From Aralia elata (taxonomy: Eukaryota > Streptophyta > Magnoliopsida > Apiales > Araliaceae): 64,000 nucleotides of DNA. A program made the position numbers and the translations under genes. This document shows, in pieces, positions 1 through 12,500 of this stretch. Where the stretch lies: the NCBI GenBank assembly GCA_034770075.1, contig CM068379.1, positions 17,545,506-17,609,505 of the forward strand, read 5' to 3'. The notes under the pieces are model-generated. The model made no database searches, was not told the DNA's origin, and worked only from the letters and a program-made list of their open reading frames with translations. Numbering within the stretch: the first letter of the stretch is position 1; each line of letters begins with the position of its first letter.

Positions 1-3000
1 TAAGCTGTAGCAATACGATGATTTACCCCATACTTGGCCAGCAACGCTGTGAACTGCCTGTTGCAGAAATGACTACCTTCATCGCTAATAATAGCCCTAG
101 GAGTCCCAAATCTAGTGAAAATACTTCGATGAAAAAACTTTAGGACTACCTTGGCATCATTTGTCGGGAGTGCTGCCACTTCTACCCATTTAGACACATA
201 GTCAACGGCTAACAAGATGTAGAGATTACCGCACGAAGACACGAAAGGGCCCATGAAATCAATCCCCCAAACGTCAAAAACTTCTACTTCAAGGATTGTA
301 TTCAAAGACATTTCATTCCTCTTTGAAATATTACCTACTCTCTGACATCTATCACACCGCTGAACAAAACTGTATGCATTTTTAAAGATTGTCGGCCAGT
401 AAAATCCTGCTTGAAGTACTCTAGCCGCTGTTCTCTCTCCGCCATAATGTCCTCCATACACAGAAGAATGGCAATCATGTAAAATCCCTTCGGTCTCACT
501 ATACGGGATACACCTTCTTATCATTTGATCCGCACACTGTTTAAACAAATACGGCTCATCCCATATATACCATTTAACATCATGCAGGAACTTTTTCTTT
601 TGGTGTCCCACCAAGTCAGAAGGTATCATCTTACTCACCAAGTAATTTGCATAATCCGCGAACCACGGCACTTCCCCTTGCACCACAAATAACTGCTCAT
701 CCGGAAAGGATTCATAAATTCCAACTTTGCTGTCTACCTCCCTTTCTGGCTGCTCTAGTCGAGACAAGTGGTCTGCCACTTGGTTTTCGGTACCCTTCCT
801 ATCCTTGATCTCCAAATCAAATTCTTGCAAAAGCAATATCCACCTGATCAACCCGGGCTTTGCATCCTTCTTCGCCACTAGGTGTCGAATTGCCGAGTGA
901 TCTGTATACACTATCACCTTTGTGCCTATCAGATATGACCTAAATTTATCAAAGGCGTACACCACTGCCAATAACTCTTTCTCTGTGGTGGTGTAGTTTA
1001 ACTGTGCATCTGTAAGGGTCGTGCTGGCATAGTATATCACATGAAACATCTTTTCCTTTCTTTGCCCCAAAACAGCCCCTATTGCGTAATCACTGGCATC
1101 ACACATAAGCTCAAACGACAACTCCCAATCTGGTGCTGTGATAACTGGTGCTGACGTTAACTTATTCTTCAAATGCTCAAATGCCTGCATGCAAGCCTCA
1201 TCAAAATTAAACTGTGCATCCTTCTCCAATAAACTGCACAATGGTTTAGTTATCTTGGAGAAGTCCTTGATGAATCTGCGGTAGAAGCCTGCATGTCCAA
1301 GAAAACTGCGGACACTTTTTACTGACGTAGGTGGAGGTAAATTTTCAATAGTTTCCAGCTTTGCCCTATCCACCTCAATGCCTTTCTTCGACACTTTGTG
1401 TCCCAGTATGACTCCTTCTTGTACCATAAAATGGCACTTCTCCCCAATTCAATACTAAATTTGTTTCATTCAACACATCTCTTTAAAACCATTACCAAAT
1501 TTTCAAGACATAGATCGAAAGAATCACCAAATACCGAAAAGTCATCCATAAATACCTCAACATTCTGTTCGACCATATCTGAAAAAATCGCTGTCATACA
1601 TCGCTGAAAAGTGGCTGGAGCATTACACAACCCGAAAGACATTCTTCTAAAGGCAAAAGTGTCGTATGGACATGTAAACGTAGTCTTTACCTGGTCTTCT
1701 GGAGTTATCGTAATCTGATTGTATCCTGAATACCCATCCAGAAGGCAATAGTACTCATGACCCGCCAGTCGGTCCAACATCTGATCGATAAATGGAAGTG
1801 GAAAATGGTCCTTCCTTGTAGCTTTGTTAAGCTTGCGGTAGTCCATGCAAATTCTCCACCCTGTTACGGTTCGCGTTGGGATCAGCTCGTTATTCTCATT
1901 GGTGACAACGGTCATTCCACCCTTCTTTGGTACGCACTGCACAGGGCTCACCCATGCACTATCCGAGATAGGGTAGATTATTCCCGCATCCAGCCATTTC
2001 AGTATCTCCTTCTTAACCACTTCTTTCATTATAGGATTTAGCCTTCTTTGCTGTTCAACTGTCGGCTTGCTACCGTCTTCCAGTAAGATCTTATGCATGC
2101 AAAAAGACGGGCTTATCCCCTTGATATCGGCTATGGTCCATCCAATAGCTGATTTAAACTCTCTAAGCACTCGTAGCAGTTTTTCCTCCTGAAAAGATGT
2201 TAGTGCAGAAGAAATAATCACAGGTAGCTTTGAATCTTTATTTAAAAATGCGTACCTGAGATGTTCTGGAAGTGGTTTAAGTTCAAGTTCAGGAGGCATC
2301 TCAAGAGATGGTTTCAACTTTACTGATGTCTCTCCCGCTTTCGTAAGTGTCTCGATAGGTGTTCTGAATTTTTCGAATTTGGGGGTGGTATTCAGATATT
2401 GCACAAGTTCAGCACATTCTTCATCCTCCAAACCTGAATTTTCAGCAATCACTCGCTGCAGTGGTTCATATCCCAACAAACTTCCAACTTCATCATGCAC
2501 TATACTATCCACCAAATCTACTCTGAAGCATTCTTCTTCATCGGTTGGAAGCTTCATTGCTTTGAAAACGTTAAACGTCACCTCCTGGTTATGTACACGC
2601 ATTGTAAGCTCCCCTTTCTGCACGTCTATCAAAGTCCTCCCAGTGGCTAGGAATGGTCTCCCTAGTATGATTGGTATATTTTTGTCCTCTTCATAATCCA
2701 GAATGATGAAGTCCGCCGGAAAGATAAATTTGTCCACTTTCACCAGTACATCTTCCACTATCCCCCGTGGATATGTGATAGATCTATCGGCTAACTGCAG
2801 AGATATATTTGTTGGTCTTGGTTCCGGCAATCCCAACTGACTGAATACTGACAACGGCATCAGGTTGATACTTGCCCCAAGATCACACAAACATTTATCG
2901 AAGCTCATCTTTCCGATCGTGCATGGAATTGTGAAACTTCCCGGATCTTTCAGCTTTGGAGGTAATTTACGTTGAAGCACTGCACTGCATTCCTCTGTCA

Positions 3001-4815
3001 AGGCCACTGTCTCAAACTCGTCTAACCTTCTCTTCCTTGACAGTATACCCTTCATAAACTTTGCATAACTTGGCATTTGTTCCAATGCCTCCGCGAAAGG
3101 TATGTTGATCTGCAGTTTCTTAAAAACCTTCAAAAACTTTCTGAACTGTTTATCATCCCTCTGTTTATTCAATCTTTGCGGATATGGAACTCGAGGGTGA
3201 ACTTGCGGTACTATATTCACGGGCTTCCCATCTGAACTAGCTTTCTCCTTCTCTACTGACTCGTAGTTATCCTTCTTCTCTCTCTGTTCATCTCCAATTT
3301 TTATCTCAGTTTCTATCTCAGTGTCATCCCCTTGTAAACTCGGTGTTGTTGAGTCTGGTTCATTTCCTGAATATTGCTTTCCCGATCTGAGTGTAATGGC
3401 CTGACACTGTTCCTTACCTTCTCTCCGCGGATTTGCCTCTGTGTTACTTGGCAATGAACCCTGGGGCCTGCTGTTAAGCATAGTTGCCATTTGCCCCATC
3501 TGAGCTTCCAAATTTTTAATAGCCACTGCCTGGCTTTTGATCATCACCTCTGTATTTGCCATGTACTTTAACATCATCTCCTCCATTTCTGATTTCTTTT
3601 CCTACGGAGGTGCATATGGAGTAGGATGTTGTTGTTGAGAATATCCCGGTGGAAAAGGTGGTCGTGGAGCATACTGTTGCTGCGCTGGCTGGAACTGATT
3701 GTTCTGTTGAAACTGCTGCTGCTGATTTCCTTGGTTGTTTGACCAGCTAAAGTTTGGATGATTGCGGTTGTTGGGGTGGTATGTGTTCTGAAACTGACCT
3801 TGGTCTTTCTTATAAGTGTTCACATACTGCACCGACTCCGAGTTGATAGCACATTGATCTGTTGAATGCGACCCCGCGCAAATCTCACATACGAAGGCAA
3901 CTGACTTGGCTTTGCTTTCCGACAACGAATCTATTTTCTTTGCCATATCAGCCATCTGTGCTGACAACTGGGTAATAGCATCCACTTCCAACACACCTGC
4001 AACTCTGGGCTGTGACGTTCTGGCTGTAGGATTTTAAAAATCATTTGCTGCCATAGTCTCAATAAGGTTATAAGCCTCGTCATAGCTCTTTGCCCCTAAA
4101 GCTCCACCCGCAGCTGCATCTACCATCTGCCTAGACTGCCATCCCAATCCATTATAAAATGTGTTGATCACCATCCAATCTAGCATCCCATGGTGTGGAC
4201 ACTTCCTTAGCATCTCCTTGTATCTATCCCAAGCCTCGTATAAGGACTCACCCTATTGTTGCTCAAATTGAGAAATTGCTGTCCTTAGTTTTGCAGTTTT
4301 AGCCATTGGGAAAAACTTGGCTAAAAATTTTTGTGCTAGGTCCTCCCATGTAGTAATTGATCCTGCAGGCAAAGAATGGAGCCAACTTCTTGCTCTATCC
4401 TTAATGAGAATGGGAATAGCCTTAGTCGGATGGCATCCTCCGTCACTCCATTGTACCTAAATGTATCACAAATTTCAATGAAACTCAAAAGATGCTCATT
4501 AGGATCGTCTGTAGCAGCACCCCCAAACTGGACCGAATTCTGCACCATTTGAATGGTTCCTGGTTTAATCTCAAAGGTATTTGCTGCTATTGCCGGTCTG
4601 ACTATACTAGACTGCAATCCCGTGATGTTTGGCATTGAATAGTCCCTCAAAGCTTTATGTTCCTCTCTTTGCTCGATTCTCTGTTCCTCCGCCATCTTCG
4701 AAATAGTTCTTTCTAACTGTGCTTGTAAATTCCTACGCACTCTTGCTTTCCAACCTCTTCCGTCAATATTATCCTAAGCTGGTGTTAATTCTGAGTTGGA
4801 TGAGCGTGTGTGCAT
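1..4815 (-). pseudogene. Athila gag-pol polyprotein, left arm, broken and cut by the window edge
   Basis: The frame starts at an ATG at 4813-4815 and reads leftward through gag, a CEIC-x3-H-x4-C knuckle (~3880), protease (CDLGAS, ~2890), reverse transcriptase (FMDD, ~1550), RNase H and integrase, leaving the window inside the integrase core. The longest open stretches are 4336-4740, 3602-3994 and 1466-3586. Disabling changes shared with the right arm are the TAG near 4776 and the TAA near 4034. Changes private to this arm are TAG at 3602-3604, TAG at 4253-4255, a frameshift near 4410 and another near 1443. The integrase segment here still reads ISDEG, whereas the right arm has ISEEG. Shared plus private lesions show that an already defective copy was duplicated and then both arms drifted. 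Confidence 0.9.
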
Positions 4816-4937
4816 AAAAATTCTACAAGTACCTGAAACCAAAACAAAAATAAAAATAGAAATGAGAAAAGATTAGAGTTGTCTAAGTCAAACAATGTAG
4901 CTTAAAACTGATGATAATAATAAAAATCTAACGCCTG

Positions 4938-4955
4938 TCCCCGGCAACGGCGCCA
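4938..4955 (-). other. Primer binding site for tRNA-Asp, left arm
   Basis: The minus strand reads TGGCGCCGTTGCCGGGGA, complementary to the 3' end of plant tRNA-Asp (ending CCCCGGCAACGGCGCCA). It lies 6 bp inside the LTR end at 4962, where minus-strand cDNA synthesis would be primed. An identical site is at 9448-9465 on the other strand. Confidence 0.9.
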
Positions 4956-4961
4956 AAAACT

Positions 4962-6258
4962 TGTTGCCTCTTTTTAAGTCTTAAATAAAAGAGCTCTAAC
5001 TCACGCAAGTATACGTGGTCAACAAGTAATACAGAAGAAGTAGAGTATCGTCCCACAGAGACAGGATTAAATTAATTCACTATGCATCAGTCCTATCACT
5101 ATACTTATTTGCCTAAACTATTGACTTACTTTTGGTGACAAAATTATTTTTATATCAATTAATAACTAAATATGCAAATACTAACGAAATATATCAAGCT
5201 TGGAATTAATGGGATCCTAACTTCATTTAATAATTCATCTAATTACCACTATCATGCTAGTGAGTTCACATTTCACAGAAAAGTAGCCAAGGACACTAAA
5301 ATAGACATAACCATTTGTCAATGCATTATGACCAACTCACGTAATATCCATACTCGATAGACATCATGTAATCACCACTATAATCAAAATACTATATTTC
5401 TATGTGAAATTGCAATTATATTGATTTTAAGCACAAGTCCTTATTTTGACTCTTACGGTGAAACAGTATATTTCTATCTGTCCCACTCAATATTAAGCTA
5501 TCCAATTAAGCCTCATATTCGCAAGCTATCATGATTACAATCCATACTTATATGTTATTTTCCAATTCCATACAAGTACTACAATCGAATGGTGATCAAG
5601 CATTCACACGTGCAAAACAATCATGATAGAAAATCCTTATGATAAGTAAATCAATCTAGCAATCAAGACTGTAAATAAACTACATATTAAAATCCGTTAG
5701 AATCCCATAATGGAGATTAGTTCATGACTGAACCAAAAGCCATTATGGGATCAAAACTATCCATGGAAAATAAACAATTAATTGAATTAAAAAGAAGTAG
5801 TTTTATCAAACCCAATTGTGAATAAATTCCAAAGTAAGCTTAACCCACATCAAAATCCTGAGCTTGAACAAAAGTAATCCACAAAAATATCTCTAAGTTC
5901 TCTCTAAAGAAAAGTAGAATAGTAATCAATCATCCCCCTCTATTCTAATGTTGCCCTAATTACATAAGATAAGCATTCAGTCCTTTTTCGTATTCAATTC
6001 TGCTTTAGTAGGTAAACTGTCGCGCCTAAACTGCCTTTGGCGCCCCGGCGCCATATCCAGTTCATTTATAGCACCCCGGCGCCATATCCAAAATTACCAA
6101 AACGCCCCTAGCTTCAAGTTTAGTTCCCAAACACCTGAATTGACCTTGTTACCCTTCCAATTCCCTCCTGCACAACATAAACACAAAAACGAATAAAATG
6201 ATAATAAAAATACTCAAAGATAACAACAAATTAAGCTCAAAAGCACTAAATTCGTAGG
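4962..6258 (-). repeat. Athila LTR, left arm, missing its first ~18 bp
   Basis: This is the inverted counterpart of 8144-9441. The CA terminus is next to the primer site at 4962. The U3 terminus (TGATGAGTAGG...) is absent: the LTR is cut at the CGTAGG near 6253-6258 and joined to a gag fragment through a GTAGG microhomology. It holds two GC-rich palindromic patches (about 6036-6085) flanking a TATA box. Confidence 0.85.
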
Positions 6259-6344
6259 ATTTTGAAAATCATTTGCTGCCATAGTCTCAATAAGGTTATA
6301 AGCCTCGTCATAGCTCTTTGCCCCTAAAGCTCCACCCGCAGCTG
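6259..6344 (-). repeat. Ectopic gag fragment, left copy
   Basis: About 86 bp match gag codons around 10289-10371 (residues AAAGGALGAKSYDEAY...). The fragment keeps CAA where both full gag copies have the stop TAA, so it derives from a template lacking that mutation. It is the mirror of 8059-8143. Confidence 0.85.
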
Positions 6345-6808
6345 CACCTGTTTTACCTGTGTTCCCTCCGTCTGATTTGGAGCGCAGTGATGATGAGGAC
6401 CAGAATGATGAGGAGGTTCCTCCTGCAGAGTAGTTTGTTCAGGGAAGTCCCCCATTCTTCGTTTTTTTTAATGTTTTTTCAATGAGGGCATTGCTGTACT
6501 TAAGTTTGGGGGTTGTTTTCTGTTGTTTTGTGTTTAAGTTGTTGATAGTTAATGCATATAGAGTAGGTGCACGTTGTTATTGATGCATTCATTTATGTTT
6601 AGTTATATTTATGTTTGCATGACATTGATAGATTAGGATTGCATTTTAGGTTGTGTTTTGCATTTAGCTGCATGAATCGAGCGATATATGATGTGTAGTC
6701 CTTTAATTTTGGGCCAATGATGAGAATTGATTGATAATTTGAGATTCACTTAGAGTTGAAAGCTGATGGAAGTGATGATGTAACCAGTGAGTTAATTTGG
6801 CTAGTTTA
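6345..6808 (+). repeat. 3' untranslated region fragment in plus orientation
   Basis: Collinear with about 16221-16688 of the right element, from the tail of ORF2 into the 3' untranslated region. It begins through a CTGCA microhomology to gag and ends through TTAA to an inverted LTR start. It pairs with 7594-8058 as the innermost part of the inverted repeat. It holds no gene. Confidence 0.85.
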
Positions 6809-8058
6809 AGCTCAAAAGCACTAAATTCGTAGGTATAAAACCTACTCATCAAATACCCCCAAACTTAACCGATTGCTTGTCCCCAAGCAATGCAATATGC
6901 AAATCACCCTAACTATACGAATCCTAATCAACCAACAAATAATGCAATACTCAACTTTGGCCTCAAAAATAATACCACTATTCAAATAAAGTATTCAACT
7001 AATGCAAGAGTTCCGACACAAACCAGTTAGCCAAATCTCACTTGTCAACACCCATGCTATGCGCGAACCAACAGCTTCAGTCAATCTTAACTCAAATCAC
7101 AAACTTAATCAATTTCTTAGAAAGAACTCCAGTTTTACTTAACTCTACCAGTGAACACGACCAATCTACCTACTGTAAGCAATTACTACGCACAGGATCG
7201 TCACCAAGGTTTAATTACCACATTTAAATCATTTTTTTTTTCAACCCTTCCCCAACTTTCAACTTTTTAGTGAGTGCATTTTATGCTCCGTCTCACTTTC
7301 TTTTGAACGAGTGCGTTTTACGCTCCATCTCGTTACACGTGTTTAAGAATGAATGCGTTTTACGCTCCATCTCATTCCACCACATGTTCCATTCTTTAAT
7401 CGGGAAAAGTTCAAAATTTTCCATTTTTTTTTCTTGGACTCCCCCAAACTTAGGTCCTTGCTTACATTAGCCTTCAAAGAAGATTCACCGATTTCATCAC
7501 ATTATTCCCAAAGTTCTTACCAGAAATAGAGTATGTAAGGATTTAAATTAGATTAACCAATACATCAATTTTTAAGATTGCTAACATGAGTATTAAACTA
7601 GCCAAATTAACTCACTGGTTACATCATCACTTCCATCAGCTTTCAACTCTAAGTGAATCTCAAATTATCAATCAATTCTCATCATTGGCCCAAAATTAAA
7701 GGACTACACATCATATATCGCTCGATTCATGCAGCTAAATGCAAAACACAACCTAAAATGCAATCCTAATCTATCAATGTCATGCAAACATAAATATAAC
7801 TAAACATAAATGAATGCATCAATAACAACGTGCACCTACTCTATATGCATTAACTATCAACAACTCAAACACAAAACAACAGAAAACAACCCCCAAACTT
7901 AAGTACAGCAATGCCCTCATTGAAAAAACATTAAAAAAAACGAAGAATGGGGGACTTCCCTGAACAAACTACTCTGCAGGAGGAACCTCCTCATCATTCT
8001 GGTCCTCATCATCACTGCGCTCCAAATCAGACGGAGGGAACACAGGTAAAACAGGTGC
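6809..8058 (-). repeat. Inverted 3' UTR, polypurine tract and LTR start
   Basis: This is a continuous reverse-complement copy of about 16221-17472. It runs from the first ~43 bp of the LTR (TGATGAGTAGG, here ending CCTACTCATCA near 6846), through the purine tract (AAGTTTGGGGG in element sense), into the 3' untranslated region. The part 6809-7593 is the single-copy loop between the palindrome arms. Short frames here mirror those at 16827-17237 and look non-coding. Confidence 0.85.
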
Positions 8059-8143
8059 AGCTGCGGGTGGAGCTTTAGGGGCAAAGAGCTATGACGAGGC
8101 TTATAACCTTATTGAGACTATGGCAGCAAATGATTTTCAAAAT
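8059..8143 (+). repeat. Ectopic gag fragment, right copy
   Basis: Copy of 10289-10371 joined upstream to the inverted 3' UTR (GTGCAG overlap) and downstream to the truncated LTR (CCTAC overlap). It keeps CAA at the codon that is TAA at 10368 in the main gag. Confidence 0.85.
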
Positions 8144-9441
8144 CCTACGAATTTAGTGCTTTTGAGCTTAATTTGTTGTTATCTTTGAGTATTTTTATTA
8201 TCATTTTATTCGTTTTTGTGTTTATGTTGTGCAGGAGGGAATTAGAAGGGTAACAAGGTCAATTCAGGTGTTTGGGAACTAAACTTGAAGCTAGGGGCGT
8301 TTTGGTAATTTTGGATATGGCGCCGGGGTGCTATAAATGAACTGGATATGGCGCCGGGGCGCCAAAGGCAGTTTAGGCGCGGCAGTTTACCTACTAAAGC
8401 AGAATTGAATACGAAAAAGGACTTAATGCTTATCTTATGTAATTAGGGCAACATTAGAATAGAGGGGGATGATTGATTACTATTCTACTTTTCTTTAGAG
8501 AGAACTTAGAGATATTTTTGTGGATTACTTTTGTTCAAGCTCAGGATTTTGATGTGGGTTAAGCTTACTTTGGAATTTATTCACAATTGGGTTTGATAAA
8601 ACTACTTCTTTTTAATTCAATTAATTGTTTATTTTCCATGGATAGTTTTGATCCCATAATGGCTTTTGGTTCAGTCATGAACTAATCTCCATTATGGGAT
8701 TCTAACGGATTTTAATATGTAGTTTATTTACAGTCTTGATTGCTAGATTGATTTACTTATCATAAGGATTTTCTATCATGATTGTTTTGCACGTGTGAAT
8801 GCTTGATCACCATTCGATTGTAGTACTTGTATGGAATTGGAAAATAACATATAAGTATGGATTGTAATCATGATAGCTTGCGAATATGAGGCTTAATTGG
8901 ATAGCTTAATATTGTGTGGGACAGATAGAAATATACTGTTTCACCGTAAGAGTCAAAATAAGGACTTGTGCTTAAAATCAATATAATTGCAATTTCACAT
9001 AGAAATATAGTGATTTTGATTATAGTGGTGATTACATGATGTCTATCGAGTATGGATATTACGTGAGTTGGTCATAATGCATTGACAAATGGTTATGTCT
9101 ATTTTAGTGTCCTTGGCTACTTTTCTGTGAAATGTGAACTCACTAGCATGATAGTGGTAATTAGATGAATTATTAAATGAAGTTAGGATCCCATTAATTC
9201 CAAGCTTGATATATTTCGTTAGTATTTGCATATTTAGTTATTAATTGATATAAAAATAATTTTGTCACCAAAAGTAAGTCAATAGTTTAGGCAAATAAGT
9301 ATAGTGATAGGACTGATGCATAGTGAATTAATTTAATCCTGTCTCCGTGGGACGATACTCTACTTCTTCTGTATTACTTGTTGACCACGTATACTTGCGT
9401 GAGTTAGAGCTCTTTTATTTAAGACTTAAAAAGAGGCAACA
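8144..9441 (+). repeat. Athila 5' LTR, right arm, missing its first ~18 bp
   Basis: About 1.3 kb ending in CA at 9440-9441, 6 bp before the tRNA-Asp primer site. It begins at CCTACGAATTTAG; the canonical TGATGAGTAGGTTTTATA start, visible at 17428, has been replaced by a gag fragment. It carries GCGCCGGGG patches at about 8318-8370 and a TATA box between them. Reverse-strand frames such as 9043-9231 occur in both arms and look non-coding. Confidence 0.88.
8332..8338 (+). promoter_or_regulatory. Athila LTR TATA box between GC-rich palindromes
   Basis: TATAAAT sits between two ATGGCGCCGGGG patches (about 8318 and 8350), ~1.1 kb before the LTR end. This is a plausible core promoter of the element; the transcription start is not visible from sequence. 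The mirror copy is near 6065 on the minus strand. Confidence 0.5.
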
Positions 9442-9447
9442 AGTTTT

Positions 9448-9465
9448 TGGCGCCGTTGCCGGGGA
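9448..9465 (+). other. Primer binding site for tRNA-Asp, right arm
   Basis: TGGCGCCGTTGCCGGGGA is a perfect 18-bp complement to the 3' end of tRNA-Asp, separated from the LTR end (CA at 9441) by AGTTTT. tRNA-Asp priming is typical of Athila elements. Confidence 0.92.
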
Positions 9466-9587
9466 CAGGCGTTAGATTTTTATTATTATCATCAGTTTTA
9501 AGCTACATTGTTTGACTTAGACAACTCTAATCTTTTCTCATTTCTATTTTTATTTTTGTTTTGGTTTCAGGTACTTGTAGAATTTTT

Positions 9588-12500
9588 ATGCACACACGCT
9601 CATCCAACTCAGAATTAACACCAGCTTAGGATAATATTGACGGAAGAGGTTGGAAAGCAAGAGTGCGTAGGAATTTACAAGCACAGTTAGAAAGAACTAT
9701 TCCAAAGATGGCGGAGGAACAGAGAATCGATCAAAGAGAGGAACATAAAGCTTTGAGGGACTATTCAATGCCAAACATCACGGGATTGCAGTCTAGTATA
9801 GTCAGACCGGCAATAGCAGCAAATACCTTTGAGATTAAACCAGGAACCATTCAAATGGTGCAGAATTCGGTCCAGTTTGGGGGTGCTGCTACAGACGATC
9901 CTAATGAGCATCTTTTGAGTTTCATTGAAATTTGTGATACATTTAGGTACAATGGAGTGACGGAGGATGCCATCCGACTAAGGCTATTCCCATTCTCATT
10001 AAGGGATAGAGCAAGAAGTTGGCTCCATTCTTTGCCTGCAGGATCAATTACTACATGGGAGGACCTAGCACAAAAATTTTTAGCCAAGTTTTTCCCAATG
10101 GCTAAAACTGCAAAACTAAGGACAGCAATTTCTCAATTTGAGCAACAACAGGGTGAGTCCTTATACGAGGCTTGGGATAGATACAAGGAGATGCTAAGGA
10201 AGTGTCCACACCATGGGATGCTAGATTGGATGGTGATCAACACATTTTATAATGGATTGGGATGGCAGTCTAGGCAGATGGTAGATGCAGCTGCGGGTGG
10301 AGCTTTAGGGGCAAAGAGCTATGACGAGGCTTATAACCTTATTGAGACTATGGCAGCAAATGATTTTTAAAATCCTACAGCCAGAACGTCACAGCCCAGA
10401 GTTGCAGGTGTGTTGGAAGTGGATGCTATTACCCAGTTGTCAGCACAGATGGCTGCTATGGCAAAGAAAATAGATTCGTTGTCGGAAAGCAAAACCAAGT
10501 CAGTTGCCTTCGTATGTGAGATTTGCGCGGGGTCGCATTCAACAGATCAATGTGCTATCAACTCGGAGTCGGCGCAGTATGTGAACACTTATAAGAAAGA
10601 CCAAGGTCAGTTTCAGAACACATACCACCCCAACAACCGCAATCATCCAAACTTTAGCTGGTCAAACAACCAAGGAAATCAGCAGCAGCAGTTTCAACAG
10701 AACAATCAGTTCCAGCCAGCGCAGCAACAGTATGCTCCACGACCAACTTTTCCACCGGGATATTCTCAACAACATCCTACTCCATATGCACCTCCGCAGG
10801 AAAAGAAATCAGAAATAGAGGAGATGATGTTAAAGTACATGGCAAATACAGAGGTGATGATCAAAAGCCAGGCAGTGGCTATTAAAAATCTGGAAGCTCA
10901 GATGGGGCAAATGGCAACTATGCTTAACAGCAGGCCCCAGGGTTCATTGCCAAGTAACACAGAGGCAAATCCGCGGAGAGAAGGTAAGGAACAGTGTCAG
11001 GCCATTACACTCAGATCGGGAAAACAATATTCAGGAAATGAACCAGACTCAACAGCACCGAGTTTACAAGGGGATGACACTGAGATAGAAACTGAGATAA
11101 AAATTGGAGATGAACAGAGAGAGAAGAAGGATAACTACGAGTCAGTAGAGAAGGAGAAAGCTAGTTCAGATGGGAAGCCCGTGAATACAGTACCGCAAGT
11201 TCACCCTCGAGTTCCATATCCGCAAAGATTGAATAAACAGAGGGATGATAAACAGTTCAGAAAGTTTTTGGAGGTTTTTAAGAAACTGCAGATCAACATA
11301 CCTTTCGCGGAGGCATTGGAACAAATGCCAAGTTATGCAAAGTTTATGAAGGGTATACTGTCAAGGAAGAGAAGGTTAGACGAGTTTGAGACAGTGGCCT
11401 TGACAGAGGAATGCAGTACAGTGCTTCAACGTAAATTACCTCCAAAGCTGAAAGATCCGGGAAGTTTCACAATTCCATGCACGATCGGAAAGATGAGCTT
11501 CGATAAATGTTTGTGTGATCTTGGGGCAAGTATCAACCTGATGCCGTTGTCAGTATTCAGTCAGTTGGGATTGCCGGAACCAAGACCAACAAATATATCT
11601 CTGCAGTTAGTCGATAGATCTATCACATATCCACGGGGGATAGTGGAAGATGTACTGGTGAAAGTGGACAAATTTATCTTTCCGGCGGACTTCATCATTC
11701 TGGATTATGAAGAGGACAAAAATATACCAATCATACTAGGGAGACCATTCCTAGCCACTGGGAGGACTTTGATAGACGTGCAGAAAGGGGAGCTTACAAT
11801 GCGTGTACATGACCAGGAGGTGACGTTTAACGTTTTCAAAGCAATGAAGCTTCCAACCGATGAAGAAGAATGCTTCAGAGTAGATTTGGTGGATAGTATA
11901 GTGCATGATAAAGTTAGAAGTTTGTTGGGATATGAACCACTGCAGCGAGTGATTGCTGAAAATTCAGGTTTGGAGGATGAAGAATGTGCTGAACTTGTGC
12001 AATATCTGAATACCACCCCCAAATTCTAAAAATTCAGAACACCTATCGAGACACTTACGAAAGCGGGAGAGACATCAGTAAAGTTGAAACCATCTCTTGA
12101 GATGCCTCCTGAACTTGAACGTAAACCACTTCCAGAACATCTCAGGTACGCATTTTTAAATAAAGATTCAAAGCTACCTGTGATTATTTCTTCTGCACTA
12201 ACATCTTTTCAGGAGGAAAAACTGCTACGAGTGCTTAGAGAGTTTAAATCAGCTATTGGATGGACCATAGCCGATATCAAGGGGATAAGCCCGTCTTTTT
12301 GCATGCATAAGATCTTACTGGAAGACGGTAGCAAGCCGACAGTTGAACAGCAAAGAAGGCTAAATCCTATAATGAAAGAAGTGGTTAAGAAGGAGATACT
12401 GAAATGGCTGGATGCGGGAATAATCTACCCTATCTCGGATAGTGCATGGGTGAGCCATGTGCAGTGCGTACCAAAGAAGGGTGGAATGACCGTTGTCACC

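Noticed and set aside
5172..5360. 62-aa frame, identical to 9043-9231 on the other strand
   Set aside because: Identity reflects the palindrome; it lies antisense within the LTR and has no features of a gene.
4938..9465. tRNA-Asp gene fragments
   Set aside because: Only the 18-nt 3' complement is present beside LTR ends, which is a primer binding site; there is no cloverleaf.
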